In this document: positions 44,540-56,783 of the stretch, piece after piece
How positions within the stretch are numbered: the first letter of the stretch is position 1
Layout of the letters: every line of letters begins with the position of its first letter
Source of the DNA: Paraspadella gotoi
Taxonomy: Eukaryota; Chaetognatha
DNA length: 64,000 nucleotides
Direction of reading: 5' to 3'
NCBI GenBank assembly: GCA_051294375.1
Contig: CM119264.1
Coordinates: 6,965,814 to 7,029,813 of the forward strand
Notes under the pieces: model-generated
Databases searched by the model: none
What the model saw: the letters and a program-made list of their open reading frames with translations, nothing else
What the model was told of the DNA's origin: nothing
Program-made: the position numbers and the translations under genes

Positions 44540-45233
44540 NNNNNNNNNNNNNNNNNNNNNNNNNNNNNNNNNNNNNNNNNNNNNNNNNNNNNNNNNNNNN
44601 NNNNNNNNNNNNNNNNNNNNNNNNNNNNNNNNNNNNNNNNNNNNNNNNNNNNNNNNNNNNNNNNNNNNNNNNNNNNNNNNNNNNNNNNNNNNNNNNNNNN
44701 NNNNTCTTTCTCTCGCTTGCTTTCAAATTGAAAAAAGCTTCAGGCCGACGGAGCGCAACCAATAACAAAGAAATCATTCAAGTTCCATCAGCCATTGACG
44801 TCGGCAATTTCGTTGCAGTCTGCACCTGAGATTTCGCCGGAAATTTTCACCTTTTTTTTTCGGAGAGAAATGATTCGTAAATATAGAAAACTTTGTTTCC
44901 GGGTTTTATTCATCTGGGACGACGTAAACAGCGAAAAACAAATATCGAAAGTTAAGCTAAAAATATCATGATATCTCGTGATAGTCGGGATCGGTTATNN
45001 NNNNNNNNNNNNNNNNNNNNNNNNNNNNNNNNNNNNNNNNNNNNNNNNNNNNNNNNNNNNNNNNNNNNNNNNNNNNNNNNNNNNNNNNNNNNNNNNNNNN
45101 NNNNNNNNNNNNNNNNNNNNNNNNNNNNNNNNNNNNNNNNNNNNNNNNNNNNNNNNNNNNNNNNNNNNNNNNNNNNNNNNNNNNNNNNNNNNNNNNNNNN
45201 NNNNNNNNNNNNNNNNNNNNNNNNNNNNNNNNN
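44060..45233. other. Gap-rich interval
   Basis: N runs at 44183-44414, 44540-44704 and 44999-45233. Short GC-rich islands before and after the first gap (44080-44180, 44415-44440) could hold exon parts, but no frame can be proved. Confidence 0.6.
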
Positions 45234-45368
45234 GCTCGCCCGACGGCGTCGGCGACGCTACCTCCTCCACGCGTGGGCGCCACGGGCGTCAAGGAGGAGA
45301 CGCCCTCTCGCGGTTTCTCTCGCATCCTCTCTACGCGATCGTTATCGCTCTCTGCGCGCTCTTGCTGG
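45234..45368 (+). CDS. IgSF gene exon: juxtamembrane and start of transmembrane helix
   Basis: The exon enters from a gap and ends at the donor GTGAGT (45369). The chosen frame has a Gly/Ser/Arg-rich extracellular stalk and then HPLYAIVIALCALLL, the first part of a membrane helix. It ends with one base of a codon, completed by the next exon, where the hydrophobic stretch continues without a break. The other two frames are Arg-rich and give no helix. The 5' border is lost in the gap. Confidence 0.7.
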
Positions 45369-45379
45369 GTGAGTCGAAT

Positions 45380-46195
45380 GGCTCGGGGTGAGGCTTGGTA
45401 AGGGGTTGCTCTTTCGCTGCAGTTTGAGGTAAGTGAAGGTCGTTCGAAGGGGGTGTTTTTATTGAGAGTATTAACTAAACTCGGCTAGATGACTATGTCG
45501 AGAGGAAAAAAGAAAATGAAATAATAGACAGACGTTTTGACGAAACGAAAGACAGACGAATTCGAATAATGAAAAAAAAGTTCCACTCGGTTCTTTTCGC
45601 GTTAAACTTCGTCTCCGAGAAAATCGACGGAGGAGAAGATAAAATCCGAATCCTCTGGGGAAAAAGAAAAAAATAAAATGAAAAATAAAAAAAAAAACGG
45701 GAGGGTAGATAAAAACTGAAGGGAAAAAAAAGGAGGGGAAAAAAAGTTGAATCGAAACAGAAATAAGAAAAATAAAACCAGATGGAGGGGGAAAGAAAAC
45801 TTATTGAAAGAAAAGTCAAAGTAAAAAATAAAGAGACAAAACAGAAATTAGTTTGGAGGAATAAAAAAAAAAGGGTAAAATGAGAAAAAAATAAATAAAA
45901 ACTAAAAGAATAATAAGGACAAAAAATTTAAAAAAATAGAAAATAACAGATGGGGGGAAAAAGATAAGAAAAAAATATATTTTTGACGAAACGACGTTTT
46001 TGGTTTGTTTTTTTTTAAAGCCAAACATAAATAAAAAACTTCTGTACGTAAAAAAAACATGAGAAAACAATTGATAGGAATTCTCATCTCGTCAAAAAAT
46101 TAATAATTCTTTCCTCACCCCTACTTGTCCCTCATAAGCGGGAAGGGAAGACGTCCAACGACCCTGAAGGTCGAAATATCTTCGACCTGAATCTT
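45380..46195. other. Intron, A-rich
   Basis: Strongly A-rich (45650-46060). On the minus strand about 46125-46212 a short mixed frame (MSNRKIQVEDISTFRVVGR) ends in TAG, which may be chance. Confidence 0.5.
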
Positions 46196-46212
46196 TCTGT
46201 TGCTCATCCTGA

Positions 46213-46322
46213 CGCTTCTTCTCTTCTCTCTCTCTCTGCTCTCTCTCTCTCTCTCTCTCATCGTGCTCTGCTCCTTACTCTCTCTGAGTCTCCTCTCTCG
46301 ATCTCTCTCTCTCTCTCTCTCG
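46213..46322 (+). repeat. (TC)n tract upstream of an acceptor
   Basis: TC array ending about 37 bp before the AG of exon 46360, so it contributes to the polypyrimidine tract. Confidence 0.9.
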
Positions 46323-46359
46323 TTGTTCATTTGTTTCGCCATCCCTTTTCCGTTTTCAG

Positions 46360-46478
46360 TGGGCATCTCCGTGACGATCTTCTTGCTTCACCGACGAGGT
46401 CTCTTCAAGGATCCGATCGAAGCCTTCAGCGGCACGCCCCCCAGCAGCGGCGGCCTCTTGGGCGGCGTCGTCCCTCAG
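46360..46478 (+). CDS. IgSF gene exon: end of transmembrane helix and start of cytoplasmic tail
   Basis: The acceptor TTTTCCGTTTTCAG ends at 46359 and the donor GTGAGT starts at 46479. Two leading bases complete a Val codon with exon 45368. The helix continues as VGISVTIFLL, followed by a stop-transfer HRR and the tail (GLFKDPIEAFSGTPPSSGG). The topology, with extracellular Ig domains, a single helix and basic residues on the inner side, is that of a type I receptor or adhesion protein. Confidence 0.75.
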
Positions 46479-46496
46479 GTGAGTTACTAAAAAAAA

Positions 46497-46498
46497 AA

Positions 46499-46579
<81 letters not shown>
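46497..46579 (+). repeat. (GAAA)n microsatellite
   Basis: Tetranucleotide array starting 20 bp after the donor of exon 46478. Confidence 0.95.
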
Positions 46580-46581
<2 letters not shown>

Positions 46582-46599
46582 AAAATTTGAACGCGCCAC

Positions 46600-47400
46600 G
46601 GTAAGAGTTTTTTCTTTCTAAGCTGAAAGTCGATTATCCAAAACCTACTTATGTTTCTATCCAAATCTCAATCTTCAAATCTAAATTTAACTATTCAAAT
46701 CTAAATCTCCATCCCTAAGTTTTAATGGAATTCTTTAAATCTAAATCTAATAAATCTTTAAAATCTTAATCTTACTCCATAAATCTAAATAAAATCCAAT
46801 AAATCAACGAAATCGACAATATTGCGCTCGCGACCTCGATCGCTCTCCGATCCGTCGAATGGTTCGATCACGTTATTAACGGATGCCCGCCTCCGCTAAT
46901 AACGTCGGGGCGCGCGACGTGAGGTCGTTAAACCCGGGAAAAGGGATTCGCGCAGACGAAGGAGAATCGATGAGATTTTGGTTCGAGGTCGTCGAAGGAA
47001 GATGACGAGAAAATCTAGCGATCGACTTAATTCGTCTTAATTCCGATACACGAGCCTTTTTCTGTCTAACATTTAAATGAGCTTAAATGACATATTAACG
47101 ATCCTAGCTGAGTTAATATGTGGCATTGACTTGGCAAAACCGATAATAATATGCCGATAGACGCTTCTTGTGAATATTTTTGCGTAATAAAATATGAATG
47201 ATTATTCTAAAATCATTTACGCGTGAGGTGAAATACCTCACAGTTTTATTTATTATTATTTATATTTTTTTTTGTCGAAAAACTATTTTCTTACACGAAA
47301 CTCAGATTTTTTCGCTTTACTTCGTAAAATCGAGTTTCCGCCCGCGAAAATCGTCGTTTTTCTTTTACGTTAAATCGAGTTTCCTCGTATTTCTTTCTCT
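46600..47400. other. Intron with small inverted repeats
   Basis: Contains AAATCTAAATCT-type repeats (46660-46800), a CGTTATTA...TAATAACG hairpin (46873-46906) and a perfect 10-bp hairpin ACATATTAAC/GTTAATATGT (47090-47121). No exon supported. Confidence 0.6.
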
Positions 47401-47409
47401 CCGATAGAA

Positions 47410-47505
47410 AAATTTCGATGGGGGGACGCGGAGAGAGGGAGAGAGGGAGGGAAGGAGGGAGAGAGGGAGAAACGGAGAGACGGACGGAGAGACGGAGAGT
47501 CGTAA
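47410..47505 (+). repeat. Purine-rich GGGA/GAGA tract before a 371-N gap
   Basis: GAGAGGGAGGGA-type sequence, with the gap at 47506-47876. Confidence 0.9.
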
Positions 47506-47876
47506 NNNNNNNNNNNNNNNNNNNNNNNNNNNNNNNNNNNNNNNNNNNNNNNNNNNNNNNNNNNNNNNNNNNNNNNNNNNNNNNNNNNNNNNNNNNNNNN
47601 NNNNNNNNNNNNNNNNNNNNNNNNNNNNNNNNNNNNNNNNNNNNNNNNNNNNNNNNNNNNNNNNNNNNNNNNNNNNNNNNNNNNNNNNNNNNNNNNNNNN
47701 NNNNNNNNNNNNNNNNNNNNNNNNNNNNNNNNNNNNNNNNNNNNNNNNNNNNNNNNNNNNNNNNNNNNNNNNNNNNNNNNNNNNNNNNNNNNNNNNNNNN
47801 NNNNNNNNNNNNNNNNNNNNNNNNNNNNNNNNNNNNNNNNNNNNNNNNNNNNNNNNNNNNNNNNNNNNNNNNNNNN

Positions 47877-47904
<28 letters not shown>

Positions 47905-47912
<8 letters not shown>

Positions 47913-48220
47913 AATCTTGATCTGGCATCCTTATTGTCCTCTTCACGCTCGAGGCGCGAGGTCTGGCAAGGAGCGGGAAAAAGGAATTTAAACTACGACG
48001 TAAAAGTAACCAAAAAAAAATAAAAAGAAAGAANNNNNNNNNNNNNNNNNNNNNNNNNGAGAGCCGAGAGAGAGAGAGAGAGAGAGAGAGACAATAAATC
48101 TGACTGGCATCCTTATTGTCTCTTCACGCTCGAGGCGCGAGGTCTGGCAAGGAGCGGGAAAAAGGAATTTAAACTACGAACGTAAACAGTAACCAAAAAA
48201 AAAATAAAAGGAAAGAAATC
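47905..48220 (+). repeat. Same sequence on both sides of a 25-N gap
   Basis: 47905-48033 and 48090-48220 are near-identical (CATCCTTATTGTC, CTCGAGGCGCGAGGTCTGGC, GAATTTAAACTACGA). The gap (48034-48058) lies between. Unmerged overlapping contig ends. Confidence 0.9.
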
Positions 48221-48370
48221 AGAAAAAAAGAATAAAGAAAAATATAATTTTTTTAAAAATTTAAAAATTGTATCGTCTGCCTCGATTTTTTTTTCCTGAC
48301 AATCTTCACATATCCTCAGCCCTGCAGTCAATTCTATGACCTCCCTTTCTTTCACTTTTCAACGCTCCGA

Positions 48371-48416
48371 CGTTATTTAACATTATTTAACGTTATTTAA
48401 CGTTATTTAACATTCC
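48371..48416 (+). repeat. 10-bp tandem repeat GTTATTTAAC
   Basis: Four units, one with A for G. Each unit contains TTAA. Confidence 0.85.
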
Positions 48417-48764
48417 ATGTCTCTTCTCCTTATCTCAACCCCTTCCCTCGGGGTCGCCTTTCCTTTGCCTTTCCTCTCCTCCTCAGCCTTTCCTTACCTC
48501 CCCCTTACCCGCCCTTCCCACGCTCCCTTCCCTCCTTCCATTCGTTAGCACCGCCCCGACCTACACGAAAATTTTAATGATTCTTTCATAAATGTTTGAC
48601 AGAGACGAATCGGAATTTCGCCTCGACAAAAGCGCGAAATTTTTTTAAAAATGAAATATTAAAAAGTTTCAAGGATAAAAAGAGGTTGAGATAAAAAGTT
48701 CTCTAGTGCAGGGCGCACGACGAGGCGGATAAAAATAGAGAGATTGTGTGAGAAAAAAAAAAAG

Positions 48765-48926
48765 ATGGAAAAATTTGAGCCACGGAGTGTGAAATCAGTA
48801 GACGGTGAAGAAGAACGCAGAATAGAGAAAAGTACTACACAGGACAAAGTAGAAAAAAAAGTACAGAAAAAGAGAAAGATTAAGATCGTGTTTTGTGGCG
48901 AAAAAGAAAAGAGAAAACGGTACTGA
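48765..48926 (+). CDS. Small basic ORF, 53 residues
   Basis: ATG in AAAGATGG opens 53 codons to TGA: MEKFEPRSVKSVDGEEERR, then Lys-rich residues, and IKIVFCGEKEKRKRY. The charged composition follows partly from purine-rich DNA. Lies in an IgSF intron on the same strand. No family recognised. Confidence 0.22.
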   Translation: MEKFEPRSVKSVDGEEERRIEKSTTQDKVEKKVQKKRKIKIVFCGEKEKRKRY

Positions 48927-48987
48927 GAGTATAAAGTAAAATTACGTAATACAAGACAATACACCATTTTGGACATCTCCTTGAGTA

Positions 48988-49024
<37 letters not shown>

Positions 49025-49199
49025 NNNNNNNNNNNNNNNNNNNNNNNNNNNNNNNNNNNNNNNNNNNNNNNNNNNNNNNNNNNNNNNNNNNNNNNNNNNN
49101 NNNNNNNNNNNNNNNNNNNNNNNNNNNNNNNNNNNNNNNNNNNNNNNNNNNCATCATCCGCGTTGCTTTACCCTCGTCGCTCATTTCGCGACCCTCTTG

Positions 49200-49445
49200 A
49201 TTTTTCTCCGTGATCCCTTTGACCCCTTTGACCCCTCTGAACCCGATGACCTCTTTTCGACCTCGACGTCTCTCGTCAGCGGTCAACCTCGTCCGAGCGC
49301 ATCGCTTTCTTTCTTTTCATACAACATCATTTGACTGACACTGGGTCTGACCCCGAGTCCGACCCCGAGTCTGACCCGATCAAAAACCTTTTGACCTGTC
49401 ACGTCTCACTCGACGCCTTGACCCTTTAGGGTCCATCTCCGACTA
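49200..49445 (+). repeat. Cluster of TGACC(C/T) motifs
   Basis: Degenerate 9-12-bp units (TTTGACCCC, CTGACCCCGAGTC). More copies follow at 49470-49625, up to the acceptor of exon 49645. Either a decayed minisatellite or a set of nuclear-receptor half-sites. Confidence 0.6.
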
Positions 49446-49644
49446 TTTGATCCTGTATGATGACTCTGATAACTGACCTTTTTGGATGTACAAGAGCCCA
49501 TATGAGCCCATATGAGATGTTTCATAACTTGAAACAACTTTCACAATATTCTCACTGTACATGATTCATTCGAAACCTCCGGTCCTCCGACCCTGTACTA
49601 TTTACCCTTTCTGACCCTTTCTGACCCCCTTCTTTAATCTCCAG

Positions 49645-49779
49645 TGCTATTCGACGACCCTCAACGGCGCGGCGTTCCCGGGCGGCGCTCTGACCGGAAG
49701 TCAAGGGACTTGGGAAGCGGCGCCGATTTGGTGCTACGAGGCGACGGTGAATCGAGAGCGAATCTACAACGACGTCAAG
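49645..49779 (+). CDS. IgSF gene exon: cytoplasmic tail
   Basis: The acceptor CTTTAATCTCCAG ends at 49644 and the donor GTAAGT starts at 49780. It is 45 codons in phase 0 on both sides. It reads CYSTTLNGAAFPGGALTG, then GTWEAAPIWCYEATVNRERI and YNDVK. The GC-rich, non-repetitive coding style matches the other exons. IYNDVK and the Pro-rich exon that follows suggest protein-interaction motifs, which is inference. Confidence 0.7.
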
Positions 49780-49789
49780 GTAAGTTCAA

Positions 49790-50565
49790 CGCCTCACCCG
49801 ATCCAGAGTACGGGGCTTTGTAAATTCAGGTGGTGGCGGGAAATTCTGGGTGATAGAAATCGGAAGAAGGAAGATGGAGTGGGAACTGGGAAGGTTTGAA
49901 ATTGATGTCACCTTGCGTCGGAGGAGTTTTAAAATGAATCTAAAGAAGAACGTTTCTTCACGGTGTAACGAAAGGTTCGATCCCTTGTTAAAAATATAAT
50001 TACGCTCTCACCTAGTTGTATTATACTTACTTTTTATCTTACAAAAATATTTTCCGGAAAAAAAAAATATAAATTTGCAATAATTTTGAAAAATAAGGGG
50101 ATGAGAAAGATTTCTTGTTAAACTTCGTTCCTATGTTTGTTCAATCAACTTATAAATCCGCCAAATTAAACCGAGATCCTCGGCGGAGACAAAAAGGTTT
50201 GAAAACTCCGTCCAATCGACGCGTCTAGCTCCGTCTCGGGCAGTTTGACATTAATCTCAATTCCAAAGTCCACGAAAAAGACATTTTATAGAAAGCGATT
50301 GTGACAGTTTGACATCAATCTTGATCTTTCGAGTCGTCGACGTCCGCCGTGTCGACCAAGCAACGATTGATTGATTCTTCGCTGCTTGCCAAACACGACT
50401 CCTGCCGAGGTCGCGAGGTCGCTCGAGAGGTCACGCGAGAGGTCACGTGAAAAAGTCTCAACCTCGAATTTTTTTCTTCTTTGATTCTGTTTCGACTTTC
50501 GATTCATCACCAAATTTAGAGTCAAGATCGAGACCTGCGCTTCGGGGTGCCGTGGAGTGGCATTT

Positions 50566-50600
<35 letters not shown>
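49790..50600. other. Intron; no exon recognised
   Basis: Mostly unique sequence. A TC tract leads into the gap at 50602-50831. Confidence 0.5.
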
Positions 50601-50601
<1 letters not shown>

Positions 50602-50984
50602 NNNNNNNNNNNNNNNNNNNNNNNNNNNNNNNNNNNNNNNNNNNNNNNNNNNNNNNNNNNNNNNNNNNNNNNNNNNNNNNNNNNNNNNNNNNNNNNNNNN
50701 NNNNNNNNNNNNNNNNNNNNNNNNNNNNNNNNNNNNNNNNNNNNNNNNNNNNNNNNNNNNNNNNNNNNNNNNNNNNNNNNNNNNNNNNNNNNNNNNNNNN
50801 NNNNNNNNNNNNNNNNNNNNNNNNNNNNNNNTTCCTTGTCTTCGTCTTCTTCATCCTCCCTATTGTTAATCACCTTAAACCGCCTCCTCCCCTTGCTCCT
50901 CAAAGCCTTTGTTAAGCTTCCCTTATCTCTTCCTTCCCTTCCGCCATTTTTAATCTTGTTCTTCCCCTTGTTTGTTGACCTTCA

Positions 50985-52505
<1,521 letters not shown>

Positions 52506-52523
52506 CTTTTTTCAACGCCGCAG

Positions 52524-52633
52524 CCGCCGCGCAGCCGCCGGCCCCCGCCGACCGGCGCCGGCGGCCTGCCGCCGGGCGGCCGCAGCTCGGCCGCCGCTGC
52601 CTGGCCGCCGCTTTCCGGCCGAGCGCCATACAG
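52524..52633 (+). CDS. IgSF gene exon: Pro-rich cytoplasmic tail, in the loop of the inverted repeat
   Basis: The acceptor TTTTCAACGCCGCAG ends at 52523 and the donor GTATGA starts at 52634. It is 36 codons plus two bases, phase 0 at the start. It reads PPRSRRPPPTGAGGLPPGGR, then an Ala-rich part and PLSGRAPYR. PPRSRRPPP looks like an SH3- or WW-type ligand. GC content is far above that of the flanks. The two extra bases match the single leading base of exon 59481. Confidence 0.6.
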
Positions 52634-52929
52634 GTATGATTGCGGATTCGTGGAAAGACGAAAATCCGAATCGAACAGAGAGAAAAAAAAATATAATTGG
52701 CGGCGAAAGAAAAAAAAAAATTTGAGACGGCGAAAAGTGATCGCTGGAAGCGATTTGGTTGAAGAAAGAGAAAAATGGATCGGAATTGGCCGCGGGAAGA
52801 CGGAAAGAGAGAGAGAGAGAGAGATGAGAGGAGAGAGATGAGAGAGAGAGAGAGAGAGATGAGAGGGATGAGGAAGAGAGAGAGAAGGAGAGAGAGAAGT
52901 TGAGAGAGAGAGAGAGAGAGAGAGATTAA

Positions 52930-54869
52930 AAGAAAAAGAAAAAGAAGCAATTAGGGTTTCGAATTCAGCGGGAGGGGTAAAGCGTTGAATAGAGAAAGGC
53001 GAGGGGGGAGTGAAGTATAACTCCAAAATGGGAGACGAAAAAGAAAAGGGAAAAAAAACGCGTTTCAGACGAAATGAAAATTTTTCTTTGGTCGCCGATG
53101 AATTGCAAACTTACCCAAATACCGATTCACTCTTTTTCCCTAAAATAAGCTTGAAAAATCTCATTTTTTTCTTCGGAGGACTTGGGGAGGAAAGCTAATA
53201 GTCAATCTTGATTTTTTTTTAAATAGTGGAATTAACGGATAAGATCAAGAGGATTAGGTGATCAACGGATAGACAGATAAGTAAGATATCAAACTCCTTA
53301 CCCTCTCCAAGTAATTTTATCCAATTCATATTTATAACTTCCTCTAAATCATGGCTTTCCCGGTCCAAATCAAAAGGCGGCTCTCTTATCTATCACGCTT
53401 ATATCAACACAAAAAGAAAAAAGCTTCAACTTCCTTCCTAAAAGCTATTAAAGGACAAAACCTTTATTTGATCATTGATCGGGGAAAATAGCTACTCAAA
53501 AAAGCCGAAAGCTTATTTGCTCCATTCATCTCCCAGGAAAAAGGTTTCCATCAATATGTATTTCAGAAAAATACTTTCACTTTCATTTCCAGCTGCAAAA
53601 TATATTTCAATGCTCCACTCTTAAAAAAAGCTTCTCATTTTCCGCTTTAGCCCTTTAAAAAGAATTCATTTGCTCCACTGCCAAAAGCTCTTATCTTCCC
53701 TAAACAGGTTTCATCGCAATACCACTCAAAATGCTCCAGCCACCAAAATGCGTTTTCATTTTTCCACTCAAAAGCTCCTAATCTTCTGCTCCAGCCCCCC
53801 CAAAAGTTTTCATTCGCTCTCACTCTTTTCCCCCCAAAAACAGGGCTTTCTCACTTCCGAAAAGGTTTCAGCTGGAAAATAACTCTCCCCGATTCTCGTC
53901 TGATGAAAAAGACGAGGAAAGAAAATGAGATGTCTTAGTTCGAAATACCCGGATGTTTGGAATGAGAATTAGACGAGAGAGAGAGAGACGAGAGAGAGAT
54001 GCAGAAGAGAGAGAGAGAGAGACTGAGAGGCACCGAGAGAGAGAGACCGGATGAGAGACGAGAGAGACTGAGGAGAGGGAAATGAAGCGCACCAAGGAGC
54101 ACGGTCAATAACCTGCCAAGATAAGACTACAATACAGATAGTGAAAGAATTATGTCTCGTGGAGGCAAAAAATTAAACGCGAAGGAAATATTTCAATTGC
54201 CAGGCAGGCAGAGGAAGAAGAAGGCAAAGGAGGCCAAAGAGGCCGCCTTTTCGTAAAGCTTGCAAATGATAACGGAATGAATTTTTCTAAGGAAAAAGAG
54301 AGAGACAGAGAAGAGAGAGAGAGAGAGAGAGATGACGAGAGATGGAAGAGCTCGAGAGGAGAGAGGAGAGACGAAAAGCTCGACTCGACCCGCTTCTCTC
54401 CTTTCTTCATATTCCACTGGTCACGTGATTTCACACAGAGTTTTCTCTCTTCACCGAATCCCAACAGGCAGAACTCATACGCAAGATTGTGCAAATAGTT
54501 TAGCGACGCGTGCGCGCGGGGCGAGCGAGCGTGTCAACAAAGGAAGGGGAAGAATGGAAAGGAAAGGAGGGAAGAGAGAGACGGAGAGTGCAAGGCAGCT
54601 CCACCACACAGAAGGGGAGGAAGGGATGGAAGGAAAAGAATGGAGAAAGAAACGGAAAGGAGAGAAAGAAAGTTGTCAAACAAAAGAAGGGAGAGGAAAA
54701 ATAGATGGAGGGGGAAAAAGGAAAAGAGATGCGAAAAGAAACGAAGAGAAAGTGAGAAGGAGAAGAGTGAAAGAAAGGAAAGGAGAATGAAAAGAGGATA
54801 AACATAATAAAGGTGAGAAAGGACAAGAGTGGGAGGCAGGGAGATCTCTGCTCTTTTTTNNNNNNNNNN
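52930..54869 (-). repeat. Right arm of the large inverted repeat, ending at a 25-N gap
   Basis: Inverted, noisier copy of the left arm up to about 54845, with about 215 bp of extra sequence at 54070-54290 in place of the TC array. The gap is 54870-54894. Confidence 0.85.
54152..54256 (+). CDS. Small basic ORF, 34 residues, in the unpaired part of the right arm
   Basis: ATG to TAA: MSRGGKKLNAKEIFQLPGR, then QRKKKAKEAKEAAFS. Mixed codons rather than repeat translation. It lies exactly in the sequence that the left arm lacks. No family recognised. Confidence 0.25.
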   Translation: MSRGGKKLNAKEIFQLPGRQRKKKAKEAKEAAFS

Positions 54870-54894
54870 NNNNNNNNNNNNNNNGGCGGCGGCG

Positions 54895-55044
54895 GCTGCG
54901 GCGACACCTTGGGAGGCCAAGGAGTCGAAGACGGTGGTCGATATGGATATTGTTTGAGTAGGCGATAGTGGATGTGATAGAGTTAGTGGTTGTGACATTG
55001 TTTTTATTACGATCCATTTCACAGACATAATTAGCGTTCGTCAT
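54895..55044 (-). CDS. Minus-strand open frame, partial
   Basis: From ATG at 55044 the minus frame reads MTNANYVCEMDRNKNNVTTT, then NSITSTIAYSNN, and enters an Arg-rich part and the gap. An overlapping frame ends in an Ala run. It lies just downstream of the AATAAA that follows the ORF at 55093. Cannot decide between frames. Confidence 0.2.
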
Positions 55045-55055
55045 GCGTAGGTACG

Positions 55056-55345
55056 CAGAGATTTCAACATGAAATCAAAGTGGATTTTATTCTCAGAAAA
55101 ATTGGCATTGTTCCCGCAAGGCTCCTGAGACTTTGAAGGTGTGGAAGTCCAGGTCGCGGTCAATGCTACCGCCTTCGCTTTCAGTGGAGTTTCCGGGCGC
55201 TGCTGGCGCTGCTGGCGCCGCCTTTCTCCTAACGGCAAAGTCCATCTTCTTGAATGGTAACGTGGTTGCGGTGATCAAGGCTCGCTTTTTCTTTTTTAGA
55301 CAGAGATTTCAACATGAAACCAAAGTGGATTTTATTCTCAGAAAA
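55056..55345. repeat. Pair of 45-bp direct repeats
   Basis: 55056-55100 and 55301-55345 differ by one base (GAAATC against GAAACC) and flank the small minus-strand ORF. Each holds TTTATT, that is AATAAA on the minus strand. Confidence 0.9.
55093..55245 (-). CDS. Small minus-strand ORF, 50 residues, with adjacent poly-A signal
   Basis: ATG in AAGATGG, then MDFAVRRKAAPAAPAAPGN, STESEGGSIDRDLDFHTFK and VSGALREQCQFF, then TGA. AATAAA (55086-55091) follows the stop by one base. Non-repetitive except for an Ala/Pro stretch, and mixed codons. Could be a short protein, the last exon of a minus-strand gene, or chance. A minus-strand donor-like site (CAGCCAA then GTAAGT, about 55672) upstream could belong to the same gene. 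Confidence 0.35.
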   Translation of the reverse strand: MDFAVRRKAAPAAPAAPGNSTESEGGSIDRDLDFHTFKVSGALREQCQFF

Positions 55346-55386
55346 GTCACAAGCAAAGACGGTGTCAGAATTTGAGGCAGATGGAT

Positions 55387-55432
55387 AATACAATAATACA
55401 ATACAATACAATACAATACAATCCAGTATTTA
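55387..55432 (+). repeat. (ATACA)n microsatellite
   Basis: Pentanucleotide array of about eight units. Confidence 0.93.
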
Positions 55433-55439
55433 TAGAATA

Positions 55440-56485
55440 CAATCGGATCGGGTTCGTTTCCCGATGGCATGAAGCCTCTCTTCTCATTGGTCCGTTTCAA
55501 TGATGATTCATCCAATCAGAGAGACCTCGGCGGATTTCATCCGAGTCACGGATCCGATTCCATTCTTGGTTCGGATTCCATCTACGATGCGTAATACGTT
55601 TAACTTTCATAAATTTCCCTTTTTCTCCCACTGCTCCTTTTCACGAAGAAACTACGATAGAGTGACTTACTTGGCTGCGTTTGCTGCGTGGCTTGGTCGA
55701 CAGCGGCGGCGGAAACAGCGACGTCGTCGTCCTCGTTGAGCGAGGTCTATGACCCTTGAATTGACGTCGGTGGTCTCGTACGATGTCGTCAAATGTAATT
55801 AGGGCGACGATTTTTCATTTTCACACGTCATTCGTGCTGAAAGGCGTAAATTACGTTAATTAAGTATCTCTCATTTTATTCGGAATCTGTCAATTTCCCA
55901 AGCATTAATTGTCAACGTTCTCGCATTGTGGAGGACGAAGCTGCGAAGGTTCACCGACCGTTTGATACACGTGTCAGAACTTCGGATCTGACTGTACTAG
56001 TTCCGCCGATACGGGTGGGTCAAACGTTCCGTCCCGCTTACTTGTATTAAACAACTTTTACTTTGAATCAACATGACGCGAACCCGAATCATTTACGTTG
56101 AGAAATGCGAAATACCAAATGGTTTCCTTCTGATTTTAGGACGAATATTGGGGTATGAATTGTAACAACTACAACTTTGTCTTTTCCTCTTTCTTGAATC
56201 TGTCGTATCCTTAGTATCTTTAAAGCTTTCGAATTATCATCGTGTTCGCTTCCATCTGAGTCGGCACATCTTTCGATTTATGTCGTCGACATCCGTTTCG
56301 TCTATTTTTTCCGGCGGATTTTTCTGGCGGATTTTTCTTTTTTCATCCGCCCTTTGTGCCGATTTCCGGGATTTCTTTTCATTTTCGTCGCTTTTTTGTC
56401 GAAATCGCGAATGTGCGATTCAATTTGATACAGATTTTGGATTCAATTTTTTTTCTTATATTGTTGATTTTGGATTTTCTGATTT
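55440..56485. other. Unique interval
   Basis: GA-poor, with mixed composition. At 55672-55800 a minus-strand segment ending at a donor-like GTAAGT could be an exon or 5' leader. Otherwise nothing recognised. Confidence 0.4.
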
Positions 56486-56508
56486 ATATATATATATATA
56501 TATATATT
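56484..56508 (+). repeat. (AT)n microsatellite
   Basis: Short TA array. Confidence 0.9.
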
Positions 56509-56687
56509 TTTAGAGTTGTCTATTTTTCTACTTTTCAGTCGTTTTATTAAATATCAAAGGTCGAAAATACAAATAAATTTGAGCGCGAAAATCCGTGATT
56601 TTCATTCTCGATTTAAGTCAAAGTCGATTCTTCGTCGTTGAAAATCGAGCGGAAAGAAAAAGAGATTTGATTCCACTCGTTTGAGTC

Positions 56688-56691
<4 letters not shown>

Positions 56692-56782
<91 letters not shown>
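56692..56782 (+). repeat. (GA)n microsatellite
   Basis: Pure GA array of about 90 bp. A TC tract lies at 56982-57067. Confidence 0.95.
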
Positions 56783-56783
<1 letters not shown>

